Origin: Halalkalibacter krulwichiae | GTDB lineage: Bacteria > Bacillota > Bacilli > Bacillales > Bacillaceae_D | Reading direction: 5' to 3' | DNA: 64,000 nucleotides | Assembly: GCF_002109385.1 (NCBI RefSeq) | Contig: NZ_CP020814.1 | Location: forward strand, 2,875,501 to 2,939,500 | In this document: positions 17,138 to 27,004 of the stretch, in pieces | How positions within the stretch are numbered: position 1 is the stretch's first letter | Layout of the letters: each line of letters opens with the position of its first letter | Translations under genes and position numbers: made by a program | The notes under the pieces: model-generated | The model's database searches: none | The model's input: the letters and a program-made list of their open reading frames with translations, nothing else | Told to the model about the DNA's origin: nothing

Positions 17138-18106
17138 TTAAACCCACCACATATCAGATGGTTTTTCTTCAATTAAAATTGAGTTAAGGTTGGTAACTGC
17201 TCTTTTAAAACCTTCCTCTATCGACATGATCGGATCTTCATGTTCAATACTTACTACATAATCATAGCCATACGTGCGTAATGCACTTATCATATCTGAC
17301 CATTCTTGAACACTATGACCACAACCAACTGAGCGGAAAGTCCACGCTCTTGTCTGAACTTCACCATATGGTTGCATATCAGTAAGTCCATACATATTCA
17401 CATTTTCTTGATCAATATACGTATCTTTCGCATGAAAATGATGAATTGCATTTGCTTTACCGAGTATTTTTATCGCTGCAACTGGATCGATTCCCTGCCA
17501 CCATAGATGACTTGGATCTAAATTTGCACCGATTGCGTCACAAGTTTCTTCTCGTAGTTTTAACAAAGTATAAGGTGTATGAACTAAAAAGCCTCCATGA
17601 AGCTCTAAGCCAATTTTGACATTGTGATCTTTCGCAAACTGGCCCCATTCTTTCCAATATGGAATAAGTTTTTCTTCCCACTGCCACTTTATAACATCGC
17701 CGTATTCATTTGGCCAAGGTGTGACAGGCCAGTTTGGATATTTTGCATCTTCATGATCTCCTGCTGTACCTGAAAAACAATTTACAACTGGTACATTCAT
17801 TAAGCTTGCTAATTTAATCGTTTTTACTAATGCATCATGAGACTGTTTGGCAAACGTCTTATCGGGTGAAATTGGATTTCCATGACAGCTAAAAGCAGAA
17901 ATTGTTAAGCCTCTTGATGAGATTTTTTCTAAATATATGTTACGGTTTTCTTCACTCTCTAACAAAGCGTCAATATCACAATGTGCGTTACCCGGGTATC
18001 CGCCTGTTCCAATTTCAACCGCTTTAACACCGGCATCTTTTACGTAGTCAAGCATGTCATCAAGGTTTTTGTGTGAAAATAATACGGTAAATACACCTAA
18101 TTTCAT
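17138..18106 (-). CDS. IolE-type sugar isomerase/epimerase (TIM barrel)
   Basis: This 322-residue xylose-isomerase-like TIM-barrel protein has metal-ligand segments in LELHGG, NLDPSHLWW, HHFHAKD and VSIEHED. It is the last gene of the ThuA-Gfo-Gfo-IolE operon (12-base gap to the preceding gene). Family members isomerise, epimerise or dehydrate sugars and inositols using a divalent metal. In clusters with Gfo/Idh oxidoreductases they often act on 3-keto-sugars. Exact substrate unknown. Confidence 0.8.
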   Translation of the reverse strand: MKLGVFTVLFSHKNLDDMLDYVKDAGVKAVEIGTGGYPGNAHCDIDALLESEENRNIYLEKISSRGLTISAFSCHGNPISPDKTFAKQSHDALVKTIKLASLMNVPVVNCFSGTAGDHEDAKYPNWPVTPWPNEYGDVIKWQWEEKLIPYWKEWGQFAKDHNVKIGLELHGGFLVHTPYTLLKLREETCDAIGANLDPSHLWWQGIDPVAAIKILGKANAIHHFHAKDTYIDQENVNMYGLTDMQPYGEVQTRAWTFRSVGCGHSVQEWSDMISALRTYGYDYVVSIEHEDPIMSIEEGFKRAVTNLNSILIEEKPSDMWWV

Positions 18107-18118
18107 TGTGTGCCTCCC

Positions 18119-19159
18119 TTATGTTAACGTAATGCTTTTACTAGTTTCGCTACTTTGATAAATTGCATCAATCACTTTCGATACTTGTAATGCCTCTTCT
18201 GGTTTAACAACTAGTTCATCTTGACCTAAACAAGTCCGGATAAAATTTGTGACTTGCTCGAGGCCAGGGTCGTCGGTTCCTGGAATCCAGTTTGCTTGAC
18301 TATTTATTAACATCCCATGTTTCGCTTGATTGAGTTCAAAAGGAAATAAGTCAATTCCACCTGTATGACCTGAAATACTAACCCCTTCAACGTCCTCTTT
18401 TATATTGGCTGCCCATGATGTTTCAAACAACATGGAAGCTCCATTTTCAAATGTGATGTAGGCAGTTACATGGTCATCAACTTCAAATGTTTCATAGTTA
18501 AATTCACCCCATTGATTCACTTGATCAGGCATTTTACTTAGTTGATTATAAGCTTTTCCCATTACTGCAACGGGTTTAGGATTTCCAAGAAGCCAAAGCG
18601 CCAAATCTAAAAAGTGACAACCCCAATCAATCAAACTTCCTCCGCCTTGGAGTTCCTTATTTGTAAATACACCCCACCCCGGTACTTTCCTTCGCCTTAA
18701 TGCCTTTACTCTAGCAACAATTGGTTCACCAATCTCATTTTCTAGTATTACTTTCTTAGCTGCTTGAGCCTCTTTCATAAATCGATAGTGATAACCAATC
18801 GCTAGAACTTTGCCAGATTGTTCCGCTGCTGTAAGCATATCCTTACACTCATTAGCATTCATTGCCATTGGTTTTTCACAAAAAACATGAACCCCCGCAT
18901 GTAGTGCTGCAATAGTAATTTCAGCATGAAACTTATTAGGCGTACAAATCGTAACCGCATCCACATGCTGAAACATTTCTTCGTAATTTGTAAACACTTG
19001 GTTAAAGTTAAATCGCTTAGCTACTGCTTCTGCAGTCCCTCTATTAACATCACAGACAGCTTCAAGCATAACGAGATCATTCATATTAACATATGCAGGG
19101 ATGTGCCTGTCTTGAGCAATTCCACCAGCACCGATAATCCCCATTTTAATCGTTCCCAT
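18119..19159 (-). CDS. Gfo/Idh/MocA-family oxidoreductase (first of two)
   Basis: This 346-residue protein has an N-terminal NAD(P) Rossmann motif GIIGAGGIAQDRHIP, the family EKP motif (CEKPMAMN, catalytic lysine) and the C-terminal alpha/beta domain with GGGSLIDWGCHFLDLALWLLG, where the D/H pair lies at the active site. It is predicted to oxidise or reduce a hydroxyl on a sugar. It lies 15 bases after another Gfo/Idh gene; paired paralogues that oxidise and re-reduce different positions are common in such pathways. Confidence 0.87.
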   Translation of the reverse strand: MGTIKMGIIGAGGIAQDRHIPAYVNMNDLVMLEAVCDVNRGTAEAVAKRFNFNQVFTNYEEMFQHVDAVTICTPNKFHAEITIAALHAGVHVFCEKPMAMNANECKDMLTAAEQSGKVLAIGYHYRFMKEAQAAKKVILENEIGEPIVARVKALRRRKVPGWGVFTNKELQGGGSLIDWGCHFLDLALWLLGNPKPVAVMGKAYNQLSKMPDQVNQWGEFNYETFEVDDHVTAYITFENGASMLFETSWAANIKEDVEGVSISGHTGGIDLFPFELNQAKHGMLINSQANWIPGTDDPGLEQVTNFIRTCLGQDELVVKPEEALQVSKVIDAIYQSSETSKSITLT

Positions 19160-19174
19160 TATGTTCTCCCTCTT

Positions 19175-20200
19175 TTATAAGCTTGTTATTTGTCTAGTTT
19201 CACTTGATTGTAAAGCCGCAAGAACAACCTTCAATGATTTATATCCTTCTTCCCCATTTACAACAGGCTCTGTATTTTCGATAAGCGCTGATACAAATTG
19301 GTCAATAACTTGCGTATTCGTTTGACCACCCGCATCATTTGTTTGAATACCACCAAGTTCATATTTAACAACTTCACCATTTTTGTACTGAACGACAAGA
19401 GAATTAACTGGATCATCTTCTAAACGAAGAATGGCATTTTCTCCGTAAATAATTGTAGAGTTATCCTCTTTAGATACATAAGACCAGCTAGCAGCTAACG
19501 TTCCAATAATTCCACTTTCTGTTTTTAATACACATACAGCTGTGTCATCTACATCTGCATTTTCTTTTGAGCTCGTTTCAACAAAAGCACCTACATCTGT
19601 AAATTCTTCCCCTAAAATAAATCTTAATAAATCAGTTTTATGAACTCCTAAATCACCCAATGCTCCAATATATGCTTGCTCTTTTTTAAAGAACCAACTA
19701 TTTACACCATCAGCACTCCAACCTTCAGGTCCTCCATGACCAAATGCAGTTCGGAAACTATAGATTTTACCAACTTCACCTTTTTCTATTAACTGACGTG
19801 CTTTTTGATGAGAAGGAACAAAGCGTTGATTATGAGCAATCATTAACTTTTTATTACTTTCCTTTGCTGCCTCAATCATTTGCTCCGCATCTTTAATTGA
19901 GGTTGCCATCGGCTTTTCACATAAAACATGCTTGCCAGCTTGCAAAGCCGCTATTGAAATTGGTGCGTGTAAGTAATTAGGTGTACAAACACTAACAGCG
20001 TCAACCTCAGGATTGGCAAGTAACTCTTCATAATCAGTATAAGCAATTGCCTGATATTCCTTTGCAATCTCACTCACACGCTCTTTGACAATGTCACAAA
20101 CTGCAATAATTTCTACGTTGTTGTTGTTTGCATATTCAGGTAGATGACGATGTTTTGCAATACTACCACAACCAATTACGCCTACTTTTATTTTACTCAC
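19175..20200 (-). CDS. Gfo/Idh/MocA-family oxidoreductase (second of two)
   Basis: This 341-residue paralogue of the downstream gene has GVIGCGSIAKHRHLPEY, CEKPMATS with the catalytic lysine, and GALGDLGVHKTDLLRFILG. It differs enough from its neighbour that the two probably use different substrates or act in opposite directions. It follows ThuA by 39 bases. With ThuA it resembles the rhizobial ThuAB pair, which makes 3-keto-disaccharides. Confidence 0.87.
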   Translation of the reverse strand: MSKIKVGVIGCGSIAKHRHLPEYANNNNVEIIAVCDIVKERVSEIAKEYQAIAYTDYEELLANPEVDAVSVCTPNYLHAPISIAALQAGKHVLCEKPMATSIKDAEQMIEAAKESNKKLMIAHNQRFVPSHQKARQLIEKGEVGKIYSFRTAFGHGGPEGWSADGVNSWFFKKEQAYIGALGDLGVHKTDLLRFILGEEFTDVGAFVETSSKENADVDDTAVCVLKTESGIIGTLAASWSYVSKEDNSTIIYGENAILRLEDDPVNSLVVQYKNGEVVKYELGGIQTNDAGGQTNTQVIDQFVSALIENTEPVVNGEEGYKSLKVVLAALQSSETRQITSL

Positions 20201-20239
20201 ACTTAACTCCTCCTCTTTTTCTCAATAAAAGAACTTCAC

Positions 20240-20965
20240 TTAATTTTTCACTTTAATTTCTTCTAATGGTTTTGCATTTCCGTAAACAGGGTAATAACGA
20301 TCAACTGGCTTTGCCCATTTAACCGCGTTTTTTATTACTCGTTGAATTTGCTCATTATGATAAGTTGGGTATGTTTCATGACCAGGACGGAAGTAGAAGA
20401 TTTTTCCGTTTCCGCGTTGGTACGTACAACCACTTCTAAAAACCTCTCCACCTTCAAACCAACTCATCATTACAAGTTGATCGGGTGCCGGAATATCAAA
20501 GTGTTCTCCATACATTTCTTCTTTTTCTAACTCAATATACTCTCCAATTCCATCGACAATCGGATGACTTGGATCAACAACCCATAAACGTTCTTTTTCA
20601 TCTGCTTCACGCCATTTTAAATCACAAGATGTTCCCATTAACGTTTTAAAAATCTTCGAAAAATGCCCAGAATGAAGGACAATTAACCCCATTCCTTCCA
20701 GCACTCTCTTTTTAACTTTTTCAACAACCGTATCTGAAACTTCATCATGAGCAAGGTGTCCCCACCAAATCAAAACATCAGTTGAAGCTAAAACATCTTC
20801 CGTTAAACCATGTTCAGCTTGATCTAGAGTTGCTGTCTTTACCTCCACTTGGTCTTCTTTTAAAAATTGTGCAATTGCTCCATGAATCCCCTCTGGATAA
20901 ATGTCACGTACAACCTCATTCTTTTGTTCATGTCGATTTTCATTCCAAACTGTTACGTTTATCAT
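20240..20965 (-). CDS. ThuA-like protein (trehalose utilisation family)
   Basis: This 241-residue protein has the class I glutamine amidotransferase-like fold used by ThuA, with [31 protein letters not shown] and the C-terminal [12 protein letters not shown]. It is the first gene of a four-gene operon preceded by four tandem operators. ThuA proteins accompany 3-keto-disaccharide metabolism in rhizobia, though their chemistry has been debated. Here ThuA with two Gfo/Idh and an IolE-like isomerase suggests glycoside use by oxidation at C3 instead of direct hydrolysis. Confidence 0.82.
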   Translation of the reverse strand: MINVTVWNENRHEQKNEVVRDIYPEGIHGAIAQFLKEDQVEVKTATLDQAEHGLTEDVLASTDVLIWWGHLAHDEVSDTVVEKVKKRVLEGMGLIVLHSGHFSKIFKTLMGTSCDLKWREADEKERLWVVDPSHPIVDGIGEYIELEKEEMYGEHFDIPAPDQLVMMSWFEGGEVFRSGCTYQRGNGKIFYFRPGHETYPTYHNEQIQRVIKNAVKWAKPVDRYYPVYGNAKPLEEIKVKN

Positions 20966-20995
20966 AATCGTTCCTCCTCAATAACATTCGAATTC

Positions 20996-21098
20996 TGAGA
21001 TCGTTCTCACAAGTAGCGATTCAAAATATGAGATCGTTCTCATAATCATTATTCACCTTATCTGGGATCGTTCTCACCTTTTACTGAAATCGATCCCA
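20996..21098. promoter_or_regulatory. four tandem LacI-type operators upstream of the thuA operon
   Basis: Two identical dyads TGAGATCGTTCTCA (20996-21009, 21029-21042) are followed by TGGGATCGTTCTCA (21063-21076) and TGAAATCGATCCCA (21085-21098). Start-to-start spacings are 33, 34 and 22 bases, near 3, 3 and 2 helical turns, so all face one side of the DNA. The LacI gene at 21115-22098 ends just upstream and is the likely ligand. Confidence 0.75.
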
Positions 21099-21114
21099 CA
21101 ATCAGCCAAATAAA

Positions 21115-22098
21115 TTATACGGTTTCTCTACTAATTACTTCAATCGGCAATTCAAACACTTGTTGTTGATAGTATTGATTCATTAATAAAGACATCATGA
21201 CATCCATTGTTTTCTCCCCCATCAACCTAGTTGGTTGCCGTATTGTTGTTAATGGTGGTTCCATTAGCTCGGCGATTGGTTGATCATCAAACCCTATAAC
21301 CGCTAACTCATCCGGAATTTTTATTCCTTTACTTTTCGCTTCTTTTACAATACCAGCAGCTACTTCATCACTTCCGGTAAAAATAGCACTTGGACGGTCA
21401 GTCATTTCTACTATTTGCTTCACGATATCTTTCCCACATTCTATGCTATAAGCATCGCGAAAAATCCAGCTTTCTTTTAAAAGTAGATTGAACTGTTCTA
21501 AAGCAGATCTAAACCCCTTCTCACGATCAATTCCAAGTTCGCTTTTTGCCCCACCACAGTATGCGATTTTTTTATGTCCTTTTTTGATAAGATGACAAGC
21601 TCCTAGATAACTTCCTTTTTCTTGATTTAACCGAATGATAGGTACATTCGCATCTAATTTATACTCATTACATAGCACAATTGGTCCAGACTTAGTATAA
21701 GGCGCAATGGTCTGCCAATCATTTTCAATTGCTGTGAAAATTAAACCATCCACTTGTTTCGTTGTTAATAAGTTTAAAAATGCTAACTCTTTTTCTTTGT
21801 CTTGTTTCGTTTGACATATTAAAATCTGCAAGCCATTTTCAACAGCCACTTTCTCCATACCTTCAACTAAGAATGGAAAGAAAGGGTTTGTTAACCTTGG
21901 AACAAGAACAGCAATTGTATCCGTTTTTTGCCTTCTTAGCCTTTGAGCTGAGGAGTTTGGAAAGTAACCAAGTTCTTTCATTGCCTCATATACAATCTGC
22001 TTTTTCTCTTCCGTAACGTACGGGTGGTTATTCAGTACTCTCGATACTGTAGACCTTGATAACCCGGCACGCTTCGCTACATCCTCAATCGTTGCCAT
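21115..22098 (-). CDS. LacI-family repressor of the thuA locus
   Basis: This 327-residue regulator begins MATIEDVAKRAGLSRSTVSR with the helix-turn-helix, followed by the hinge LGYFPNSSAQRLRRQ and an effector domain ending VIGFDDQPIAELMEPPLTTIRQP. The ATG at 22098 is chosen because AAAGGAGAG lies 5 bases upstream; a longer frame of 28 residues has no such site. It sits between the two-component genes and the thuA operon, whose control region carries four matching operators. Confidence 0.88.
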   Translation of the reverse strand: MATIEDVAKRAGLSRSTVSRVLNNHPYVTEEKKQIVYEAMKELGYFPNSSAQRLRRQKTDTIAVLVPRLTNPFFPFLVEGMEKVAVENGLQILICQTKQDKEKELAFLNLLTTKQVDGLIFTAIENDWQTIAPYTKSGPIVLCNEYKLDANVPIIRLNQEKGSYLGACHLIKKGHKKIAYCGGAKSELGIDREKGFRSALEQFNLLLKESWIFRDAYSIECGKDIVKQIVEMTDRPSAIFTGSDEVAAGIVKEAKSKGIKIPDELAVIGFDDQPIAELMEPPLTTIRQPTRLMGEKTMDVMMSLLMNQYYQQQVFELPIEVISRETV

Positions 22099-22195
22099 TA
22101 GTCTCTCCTTTGTAGCAATCAAATCTTGATAACGCTTTCCTAACTTAATATTAATTTTAAGATATAGCTTTTGGAATAGCAACAGGAAAATTCAA

Positions 22196-23743
22196 TCATT
22201 CTGATCGAACTGACTTGATTTTATTACGATAGTCTTTTGGAGTAATACCTTCTATTTTCTTAAATACCTTAATAAAATATTTATCATTTTGGTATCCAAC
22301 TGCAATAGCAATTTCATATATTTTCAAAAACGGATTTTCGAGTAATTCCTTTGCCTTTTCGATTCTTATTCTTGTCATATAATCAGTAATTGTAGCATGA
22401 TATTCCTGTTTGAATTTTCTCGAGATATACTCTCTACTTAAATAAAATCGTTCAGCAATGTCTTGAAGCTTAATATCTTTTTGGTAATTCAATCGAATGT
22501 ATTCCTCAATTCTTTGAACAGTTGACTCTTCTTTTTTGAACTTAACATTGTAAACAAGCTGCATCAACTCATGAAATTCTTTTAACTTTTCTTTTTTAAA
22601 CAGCTCAAAAGAAAAGTTTCCATAATCATCCCAGTACTCCAGCCTCCTATAAGAGACATTCAATTGTTTAATTTCATATTCTTTCAGCCAATGTTCTCTC
22701 AACATATCAAATTGATTTTCCCAACTTTTTAATTGTTCGACTGTGAAAGAGCGGTCTTCCATTATTTGATCGAATAATGGCAAAATGACTTGATCCAATT
22801 GCTCCATATTTCCACTTTGAATTGCCCACCTTACTTCCTCTGCCTGATCAAGCAAATAAATGTACTGCTCAGCAGACTTTTTATTATAATGATTCTTGCT
22901 TAACAAATTTAATGATCCGATTAACTGTGTTGCCGTATCATAAGCTTCATTCAAGTTCATGACAGTTCTTCCTATAATTGGCATGCATTCAAATTGTAAA
23001 GTTGAACGCAAAGCGAAAGTTATTTGCGAGACCACTTTTTTGACATATAACGGCTGCCAAAAAAGAAGAATGAGCTCTTTTTTATTTGTGTGCCGAAAAG
23101 CAATTCCATGTCTTTTAGTAAGTATATTATTGCATATAGGCAGGAGGTGATTAAAAGCCTTATCTTCGTCATCATCAAACCTCAATCTTGTCAGAACATC
23201 CATAGGGATAATTACAATAGTATAGTTCTCAATTTTTATATCAATGGCCTCTCTTTTAGAAATTTGCTGTACAACTTGATCAAGCATGGTTGATTGCTGT
23301 AAATTAGTCGTTAGAAGCCGATCTATAATCACCTTCTCATTCTCAAGTAACATTAACCTTTCTCTATTTTCTTCCTTCCATTTCTTTATCGCTCTAGTTA
23401 CTGTTTCGTCTAGCTCATCAGGATTTATCGGTTTTAATAAGTAATCAAAACTTCCAAATGTAATAGCATTTTTCGTGTAACGAAAGTCATCATACCCACT
23501 TAAAACAATCGTTTTTGCATTTAACTTACATGAATCAATCCATTTCAACAAATCAATTCCATCACATCTAGGCATATTCATATCAGTAAATATAATTTCA
23601 GGCTTATACTCACTGATATAACTCATCGCTTGCTTGCCATCAACTGCTTCAAGCACTTGATCGATCCCATGCTTTTCCCAATCAACTAGTAGCAATAATC
23701 CTTCACGAACATGTTTTTCATCATCAACTATGATCGCTTTCAT
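22196..23743 (-). CDS. YesN-type response regulator with AraC DNA-binding domain
   Basis: This 515-residue protein has an N-terminal receiver domain with the phospho-acceptor D54 in IIFTDMNMPRCDG, a long middle region, and a C-terminal pair of AraC helix-turn-helix motifs (IKLQDIAERFYLSREYISRKFK and IYEIAIAVGYQNDKYFIKVFKK). It overlaps the histidine kinase gene by 20 bases. Such pairs sense carbohydrates outside the cell and activate the neighbouring ABC importer genes; here the binding protein lies directly upstream of the pair. Confidence 0.9.
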   Translation of the reverse strand: MKAIIVDDEKHVREGLLLLVDWEKHGIDQVLEAVDGKQAMSYISEYKPEIIFTDMNMPRCDGIDLLKWIDSCKLNAKTIVLSGYDDFRYTKNAITFGSFDYLLKPINPDELDETVTRAIKKWKEENRERLMLLENEKVIIDRLLTTNLQQSTMLDQVVQQISKREAIDIKIENYTIVIIPMDVLTRLRFDDDEDKAFNHLLPICNNILTKRHGIAFRHTNKKELILLFWQPLYVKKVVSQITFALRSTLQFECMPIIGRTVMNLNEAYDTATQLIGSLNLLSKNHYNKKSAEQYIYLLDQAEEVRWAIQSGNMEQLDQVILPLFDQIMEDRSFTVEQLKSWENQFDMLREHWLKEYEIKQLNVSYRRLEYWDDYGNFSFELFKKEKLKEFHELMQLVYNVKFKKEESTVQRIEEYIRLNYQKDIKLQDIAERFYLSREYISRKFKQEYHATITDYMTRIRIEKAKELLENPFLKIYEIAIAVGYQNDKYFIKVFKKIEGITPKDYRNKIKSVRSE

Positions 23744-25481
23744 TTGTATTCAACTCCATTTCTAAAGGAAGCTTGATCGTAACTAAAAATCCACCCTTTT
23801 CCCGATTTTGAATTTTAAAGATGACATTTTCATTGTAATAGAGTTGCAAACGCGCCAAAACATTTTTCAAACCAATGTGAGAGCCAATTGACTGCTCTTC
23901 TAAATACTGATTTATCTCCTTCAACCTTTGTTTAGAAACCCCAATACCATTATCACTTACTGAAATAAACAAATTGGTGTCCTTCTTCTTACACTTCACT
24001 TTTATTTCTCCTACACCGTCTCGAGTAACAAATCCATGTTTAAAATAATTCTCTATTATTGGTTGTAAAATCATCTTAGGTACCTGATTAGCAAGAACCT
24101 CATCATCCACTTCAATTTTAAAATCTAGATCCTCACCAAACCTTTGTTTTTGCAGGTGCATATATGCTTTTATATAATTTATTTCTTTTTCTACTGATAC
24201 AACATCCTCACTCATATTCATACTATATCGCATGATCTGTGAAAGATGAGTAAGCGAAGCGTATATTTCTGGCACTTTGCTTTTTAATGCTAATGTTCCT
24301 ATTGATTGTAATGTATTGTATAAGAAGTGCGGATTAACTTGTGAATGCAATACTTTTAATTGATTCGTTTTGTTCTCAAGCTCCAGCTTGTATTCTCTAT
24401 TAATTAAGTGATTAATCTTTTCAATCATTGACTTAAACCGATCACCAAGAACTCCAATTTCATCTGTGCCGAGAGATTGAAACTGCGCTTTCATGTTTCC
24501 TTCCTCAACCTCTTTAATGTTTTGTACTAGAATTCTTATCGGTGATGTAATTTTAAAAGAAACAAAAAATGTTGCTAGAACAACAAGAGATAAACCAATT
24601 ATTCCAAAGAAAATATTTATTGCTGCAACCCCGTATGCACTTTCATATAGAGTTGTATAAGGGATTCTTTTTACCAAAATCCAACTACCAGCAGCTTCCG
24701 ATATTGTTTCAAAAAAGATGACACCCTCAAAAGTTGCATCTGTCCAACCCATTGTACCTCTTGACTCTGGTATCGTGAGTAAGGCATCCTTCCACTCGTA
24801 ATCGTTCATTCTGTTCGGTTCCGAATTGAAAATTAGATCGCCTTCCTGATTCAATAAATAGAATTCTTCTGCCCCTTCATGATACAGGTAATTACTTAAT
24901 TCGTTAACCTTATCAGGTCTAACTTCCAATGATACATACGCTAAAATATGATTAGCTGGTACATCTCTAAAAACCCTGTGTATTGTAAACCGATTGAATT
25001 CATTTAAAGGTTCAATATATAAGTTAGCTGGACTTTCACTTGCCTTTTTATAATAATCAATCATTTCTGGATTTAATAATTCAGTGGAAACAAGGGTAGA
25101 ACGTTTTGAAACAGTAAAGTGCTCTCCATGCTTCACAACCGACATTGATGCACGATAAACACTTTCATCGCTATACAATAATGATTGTAGTACATTATGA
25201 GCAACTCCTCTTGATGCATATTCACCAATCTCACTTTTTCTTAAGTAGCTCATAAACTCAGGATTATTATAAAAAGAGAAAGTGAAATTGTTTAGTTCTC
25301 TTAAATAATTCTCAATGTTTATTTTTCCTTGATAAAGCAAATTTACGTTTTCTTGAATCGATTGTTCCTTTAATGATTCTTTTGTATAAATATAGGTAAC
25401 AAAAATAGAACTACCAAATGGGATGATCGTTATTAACAACAGTAGAATGATTAATTTGTTTCGAATACTAGTTCTTAACAA
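23724..25481 (-). CDS. YesM-type sensor histidine kinase
   Basis: This sensor kinase has an N-terminal membrane helix, a large extracytoplasmic region (~40-290), a second membrane helix, a HAMP domain, the His-kinase motif QVNPHFLYNTLQ with the phospho-histidine, and a HATPase domain with SDNGIGVS and GLKNVLARL. The likely start is the TTG at 25479-25481 (LRTSIRNKL), because GGAGGTG lies six bases before it; the upstream ATGs have no site. The protein is then 585 residues. It forms a two-component pair with the next gene. Confidence 0.85.
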   Translation of the reverse strand: MLRTSIRNKLIILLLLITIIPFGSSIFVTYIYTKESLKEQSIQENVNLLYQGKINIENYLRELNNFTFSFYNNPEFMSYLRKSEIGEYASRGVAHNVLQSLLYSDESVYRASMSVVKHGEHFTVSKRSTLVSTELLNPEMIDYYKKASESPANLYIEPLNEFNRFTIHRVFRDVPANHILAYVSLEVRPDKVNELSNYLYHEGAEEFYLLNQEGDLIFNSEPNRMNDYEWKDALLTIPESRGTMGWTDATFEGVIFFETISEAAGSWILVKRIPYTTLYESAYGVAAINIFFGIIGLSLVVLATFFVSFKITSPIRILVQNIKEVEEGNMKAQFQSLGTDEIGVLGDRFKSMIEKINHLINREYKLELENKTNQLKVLHSQVNPHFLYNTLQSIGTLALKSKVPEIYASLTHLSQIMRYSMNMSEDVVSVEKEINYIKAYMHLQKQRFGEDLDFKIEVDDEVLANQVPKMILQPIIENYFKHGFVTRDGVGEIKVKCKKKDTNLFISVSDNGIGVSKQRLKEINQYLEEQSIGSHIGLKNVLARLQLYYNENVIFKIQNREKGGFLVTIKLPLEMELNTNESDHS

Positions 25482-25523
25482 CGAATACACCTCCATTTTA
25501 CACATAGACATTCATAGTTTAAA

Positions 25524-25561
25524 AGGCTGTCTCAAGGGCAATTTTTGACCTGAGACAACCT
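25524..25561 (-). terminator. hairpin between binding protein and kinase genes
   Basis: AGGCTGTCTCA and TGAGACAACCT form an 11-bp imperfect stem; a TTTT follows on the minus strand. It probably gives partial termination, so that the binding protein is made in excess over the two-component genes. Confidence 0.5.
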
Positions 25562-25636
25562 CGAACACTAATTGTAGTTCAATACTATACTGTCAATTTA
25601 AAACATTCACCTATTAATGACAGTAACGATCTAGCA

Positions 25637-26926
25637 TTATTTTAAATTATCCCAAGTTGCTTGAAATTTTTCTAGTACTTCTTCATACTCAATTTGACCC
25701 GCGACATATTCTTGAATAGTTGCTGCAAAGTCTTGGTTCGCTCCATCAGGCCATCTAAACCAAGTCCAAGGAATTGTTTTGTCTTCAACAGAATACTCAA
25801 GAATAGATTCTCCTAATGCTCCTAATCCTGCCGGTTCGATGTTATCAAAAGCAGGGATAAAAGCAAATTCTTCGGTCATGTAACGTTGGCCTGTTTCTGA
25901 TGAAACCATCCAATCTAATAATACCTTCGCTTCTTCAAGATGCTCAGAGTCCTTATTTAATGCCCAGTTATTAGGCACACCAACCGGAATTCGATTCGCC
26001 CCTTCCTCATCATTTAGTGGGATTGGCAAAAAGGCCATATTCATTTCAGGGTTAATCTGGTAAATCATGTTTTCAGTCCAGTTACCTTGTTGAATCATGG
26101 CTGTTTCTCCAGATGCAAATAAGGTAACCTGAGTATTGTAGTCTGTTGTTAATGGATTTGAATTTCCGTAATTAATTTCAGTATCAATTACTTGTTTAAA
26201 CTCTTCAAAATGCTTATTTCCAATAAACGATTCAGATCCATCTTTTAACCCTTCAATAAAAGCGACTGGGTCCTCTTGCTGTGCAAAAGGAATATTCAAT
26301 AAATGTTGACCAATAACCCACCACTCTGCATAACCAGCTGCAAATGCAGTAATATCATTTTCCTCTAGTTTCTGAACAACTTCTTGTAACTCAGCCATTG
26401 TAGCAGGTGGCTCTTCAATCCCTGCTTGCTCAAACAAATCTTTATTATAAATAAATCCATATCCTTCAAGATTAACAGGCATACCATATAATGTGCCGTC
26501 TTCATCTGTCATCGGTACTTTACCTATTGGCAGTAAATGATCCACCCAAGGCTCATTTGAAAGGTCTGCTAAATGCTCTTTCCATAGTTCTAATTCATTA
26601 AAGCCCCCATTATTAAAGATATCTGGTTTTTCCCCAGAAGCAAACTTTGCTTTTAAAGCAGCTCCGTAATCAGCTCCTCCACCTACAGTTTCTAGTTTCA
26701 CTTTAATATTAGGATGTTCAGCTTCAAATTCTGTTAACATTTCTTGCAACTGGTCAGCGATTTCAACTTTGAACTGGAAGAAATTCAACGTGACAACTTC
26801 CTCATTTTTTTCAGTTTGAGTCCCCTCACCTGCACTTGAATTTCCACTTTCATTTGATGAACAACCAGCCATTAACCCCACAGCCATTATCATCGACAAA
26901 CAAGTAGAGAATAAACGTTTTTTCAT
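25637..26926 (-). CDS. sugar ABC transporter binding lipoprotein (family 1)
   Basis: This 429-residue extracellular solute-binding protein has a signal peptide and lipobox MAGCSS (cysteine ~22). Typical family-1 segments are VTLNFFQFKVEIADQLQEML, KPDIFNNGG, YGMPVNLEGYGFIYNKDLFEQAGIEEPPATMAEL and FASGETAMIQQGNWT. It follows two permease genes and precedes the YesM/YesN pair. The exact sugar is not identifiable. No ATPase is encoded here, so MsmX is the likely energiser. Confidence 0.88.
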   Translation of the reverse strand: MKKRLFSTCLSMIMAVGLMAGCSSNESGNSSAGEGTQTEKNEEVVTLNFFQFKVEIADQLQEMLTEFEAEHPNIKVKLETVGGGADYGAALKAKFASGEKPDIFNNGGFNELELWKEHLADLSNEPWVDHLLPIGKVPMTDEDGTLYGMPVNLEGYGFIYNKDLFEQAGIEEPPATMAELQEVVQKLEENDITAFAAGYAEWWVIGQHLLNIPFAQQEDPVAFIEGLKDGSESFIGNKHFEEFKQVIDTEINYGNSNPLTTDYNTQVTLFASGETAMIQQGNWTENMIYQINPEMNMAFLPIPLNDEEGANRIPVGVPNNWALNKDSEHLEEAKVLLDWMVSSETGQRYMTEEFAFIPAFDNIEPAGLGALGESILEYSVEDKTIPWTWFRWPDGANQDFAATIQEYVAGQIEYEEVLEKFQATWDNLK

Positions 26927-26968
26927 GCAATTGCCCTCCTCAAATCCCTTGTTTTTTTATAAATATAC

Positions 26969-26991
26969 TTTTTGTAGGTCAACTACAAAAA
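26969..26991. promoter_or_regulatory. hairpin between permease and binding-protein genes
   Basis: TTTTTGTAG (26969-26977) pairs perfectly with CTACAAAAA (26983-26991). It may be a processing or stability element that raises binding-protein expression; no T-run follows. Confidence 0.35.
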
Positions 26992-27004
26992 TTTAATACC
27001 ATTG

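Noticed and set aside
20996..21098. Regularly spaced repeats resembling a short CRISPR array
   Set aside because: Units are 14-base dyads with CG centres and no fixed-length spacers, placed in a promoter region beside a LacI gene; operators explain them better and no cas genes are present.
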